Origin: Thiodiazotropha sp040506975 | GTDB taxonomy: Bacteria; Pseudomonadota; Gammaproteobacteria; Chromatiales; Chromatiaceae | DNA length: 64,000 bases | Assembly (NCBI GenBank): GCA_965211775.1 | Contig: OZ242974.1 | Coordinates: forward strand, 1,302,001 to 1,366,000 | Direction: 5' to 3' | Shown: piece after piece, positions 63,801 through 64,000 of the stretch | Numbering within the stretch: the first letter of the stretch is position 1 | How the letters are laid out: every line of letters starts with the position of its first letter | Program-made: the position numbers and the translations under genes | The notes under the pieces: model-generated | Told to the model about the DNA's origin: nothing | The model's input: only the letters and a program-made list of their open reading frames with translations | Database searches by the model: none

Positions 63801-64000
63801 TCAACCCTTGTCACTATCAACCCCGTGCAACTTAACCTTCAAGACCTTATGCAATAGTCGAAAGTGCTTATCCAGGGAGTAGACTTTACAATTTTGCTGC
63901 TTGGCGTTGTGAGCGATGATCAAGTCCGGGGTGCCGATTCCATTAGCCCCGCTTCTCAAACACTTGACCTGGTATTCGATGGTTTCACTCCATTGAATGT
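63801..64000 (-). CDS. PIN-domain protein, partial (runs off window)
   Basis: The last 65 codons of a minus-strand gene that continues past base 64000. GIGTPDLIIAHNAKQ and KVYSLDKHFRLL are the C-terminal PIN blocks with the metal-binding Asp residues, so it is probably a VapC-type ribonuclease toxin or related nuclease. No antitoxin is within the window. Confidence 0.7.
   Translation of the reverse strand, partial: IQWSETIEYQVKCLRSGANGIGTPDLIIAHNAKQQNCKVYSLDKHFRLLHKVLKVKLHGVDSDKG

Overview
The window is chromosomal DNA of a gammaproteobacterium. The diazotrophy regulators (NifL/NifA), a seven-gene Rnf complex joined to a molybdate transporter, OMPLA phospholipase, MltF, a CGFS glutaredoxin and a class I PPK2 fit a free-living or symbiotic sulfur-oxidising lineage (Chromatiales/Sedimenticolaceae type). 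That placement is inferred from gene content; no marker gene names the host. Insertion sequences occupy about 20% of the window (six ISXO2-like IS1595-family copies, three IS1380-family copies, one IS4-family copy with an IS1595 nested in it, one IS200-type element). Many neighbouring genes carry fresh lesions. This is the pattern expected of a genome under relaxed selection with a recent IS burst, as in some symbionts.

Layout. 1-5.3 kb: a nested inverted repeat, an orphan hydantoinase-B-like gene, an HDOD protein and recQ. 5.3-9 kb: IS1595 copy 1 inserted at the start codon of an asparagine-synthase-like amidotransferase, then a small coupled lipoprotein and an HD-GYP protein lacking a normal start. 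9.3-14.6 kb: housekeeping genes (grxD, dCMP deaminase, CBS protein, HhH protein, aldehyde dehydrogenase, xseA). 14.6-18.1 kb: a very large sensor/c-di-GMP gene broken by a nonsense codon and an 8-bp duplication. 18.1-23 kb: IS1380 copy A and guaB-guaA. 23-28.3 kb: higBA with an uncharacterised third gene, a dead ParE toxin, pseudopilin genes, and decayed DNA. 28.3-38.1 kb: IS-dominated decay zone with a truncated substrate-binding protein, a GAF protein, remnants of an FAD oxidoreductase, a frameshifted ppk2 and nested ISs. 38.2-48.3 kb: polyferredoxin, potassium-channel-like operon, thioredoxin-like protein, tadA-pldA and mltF, separated by IS1595 copies. 49.4-50.4 kb: IS200-type element with a hairpin array, and tRNA-Ser(CGA). 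50.5-62.1 kb: the nitrogen-fixation support region: rnfABCDGEH-modABC on the minus strand, divergent from nifLA on the plus strand. 62.2-64 kb: IS1380 copy C and the end of a PIN-domain gene.

How the genes work together. NifL (redox/nitrogen sensor) and NifA (sigma-54 activator) are transcribed from a near-perfect sigma-54 promoter with a NifA-type upstream site. The divergent rnf genes supply low-potential electrons for nitrogenase, and modABC supplies molybdate for its cofactor. Structural nif genes are not in the window. Apart from that region the most unusual signals are: a degenerate dispersed intergenic repeat of about 90 nt in four or five copies; A8-run frameshifts in two genes; an IS insertion that rebuilds a start codon; and a fusion-like CHIPPGNP protein whose C-terminus resembles the tail missing from the adjacent pseudopilin.
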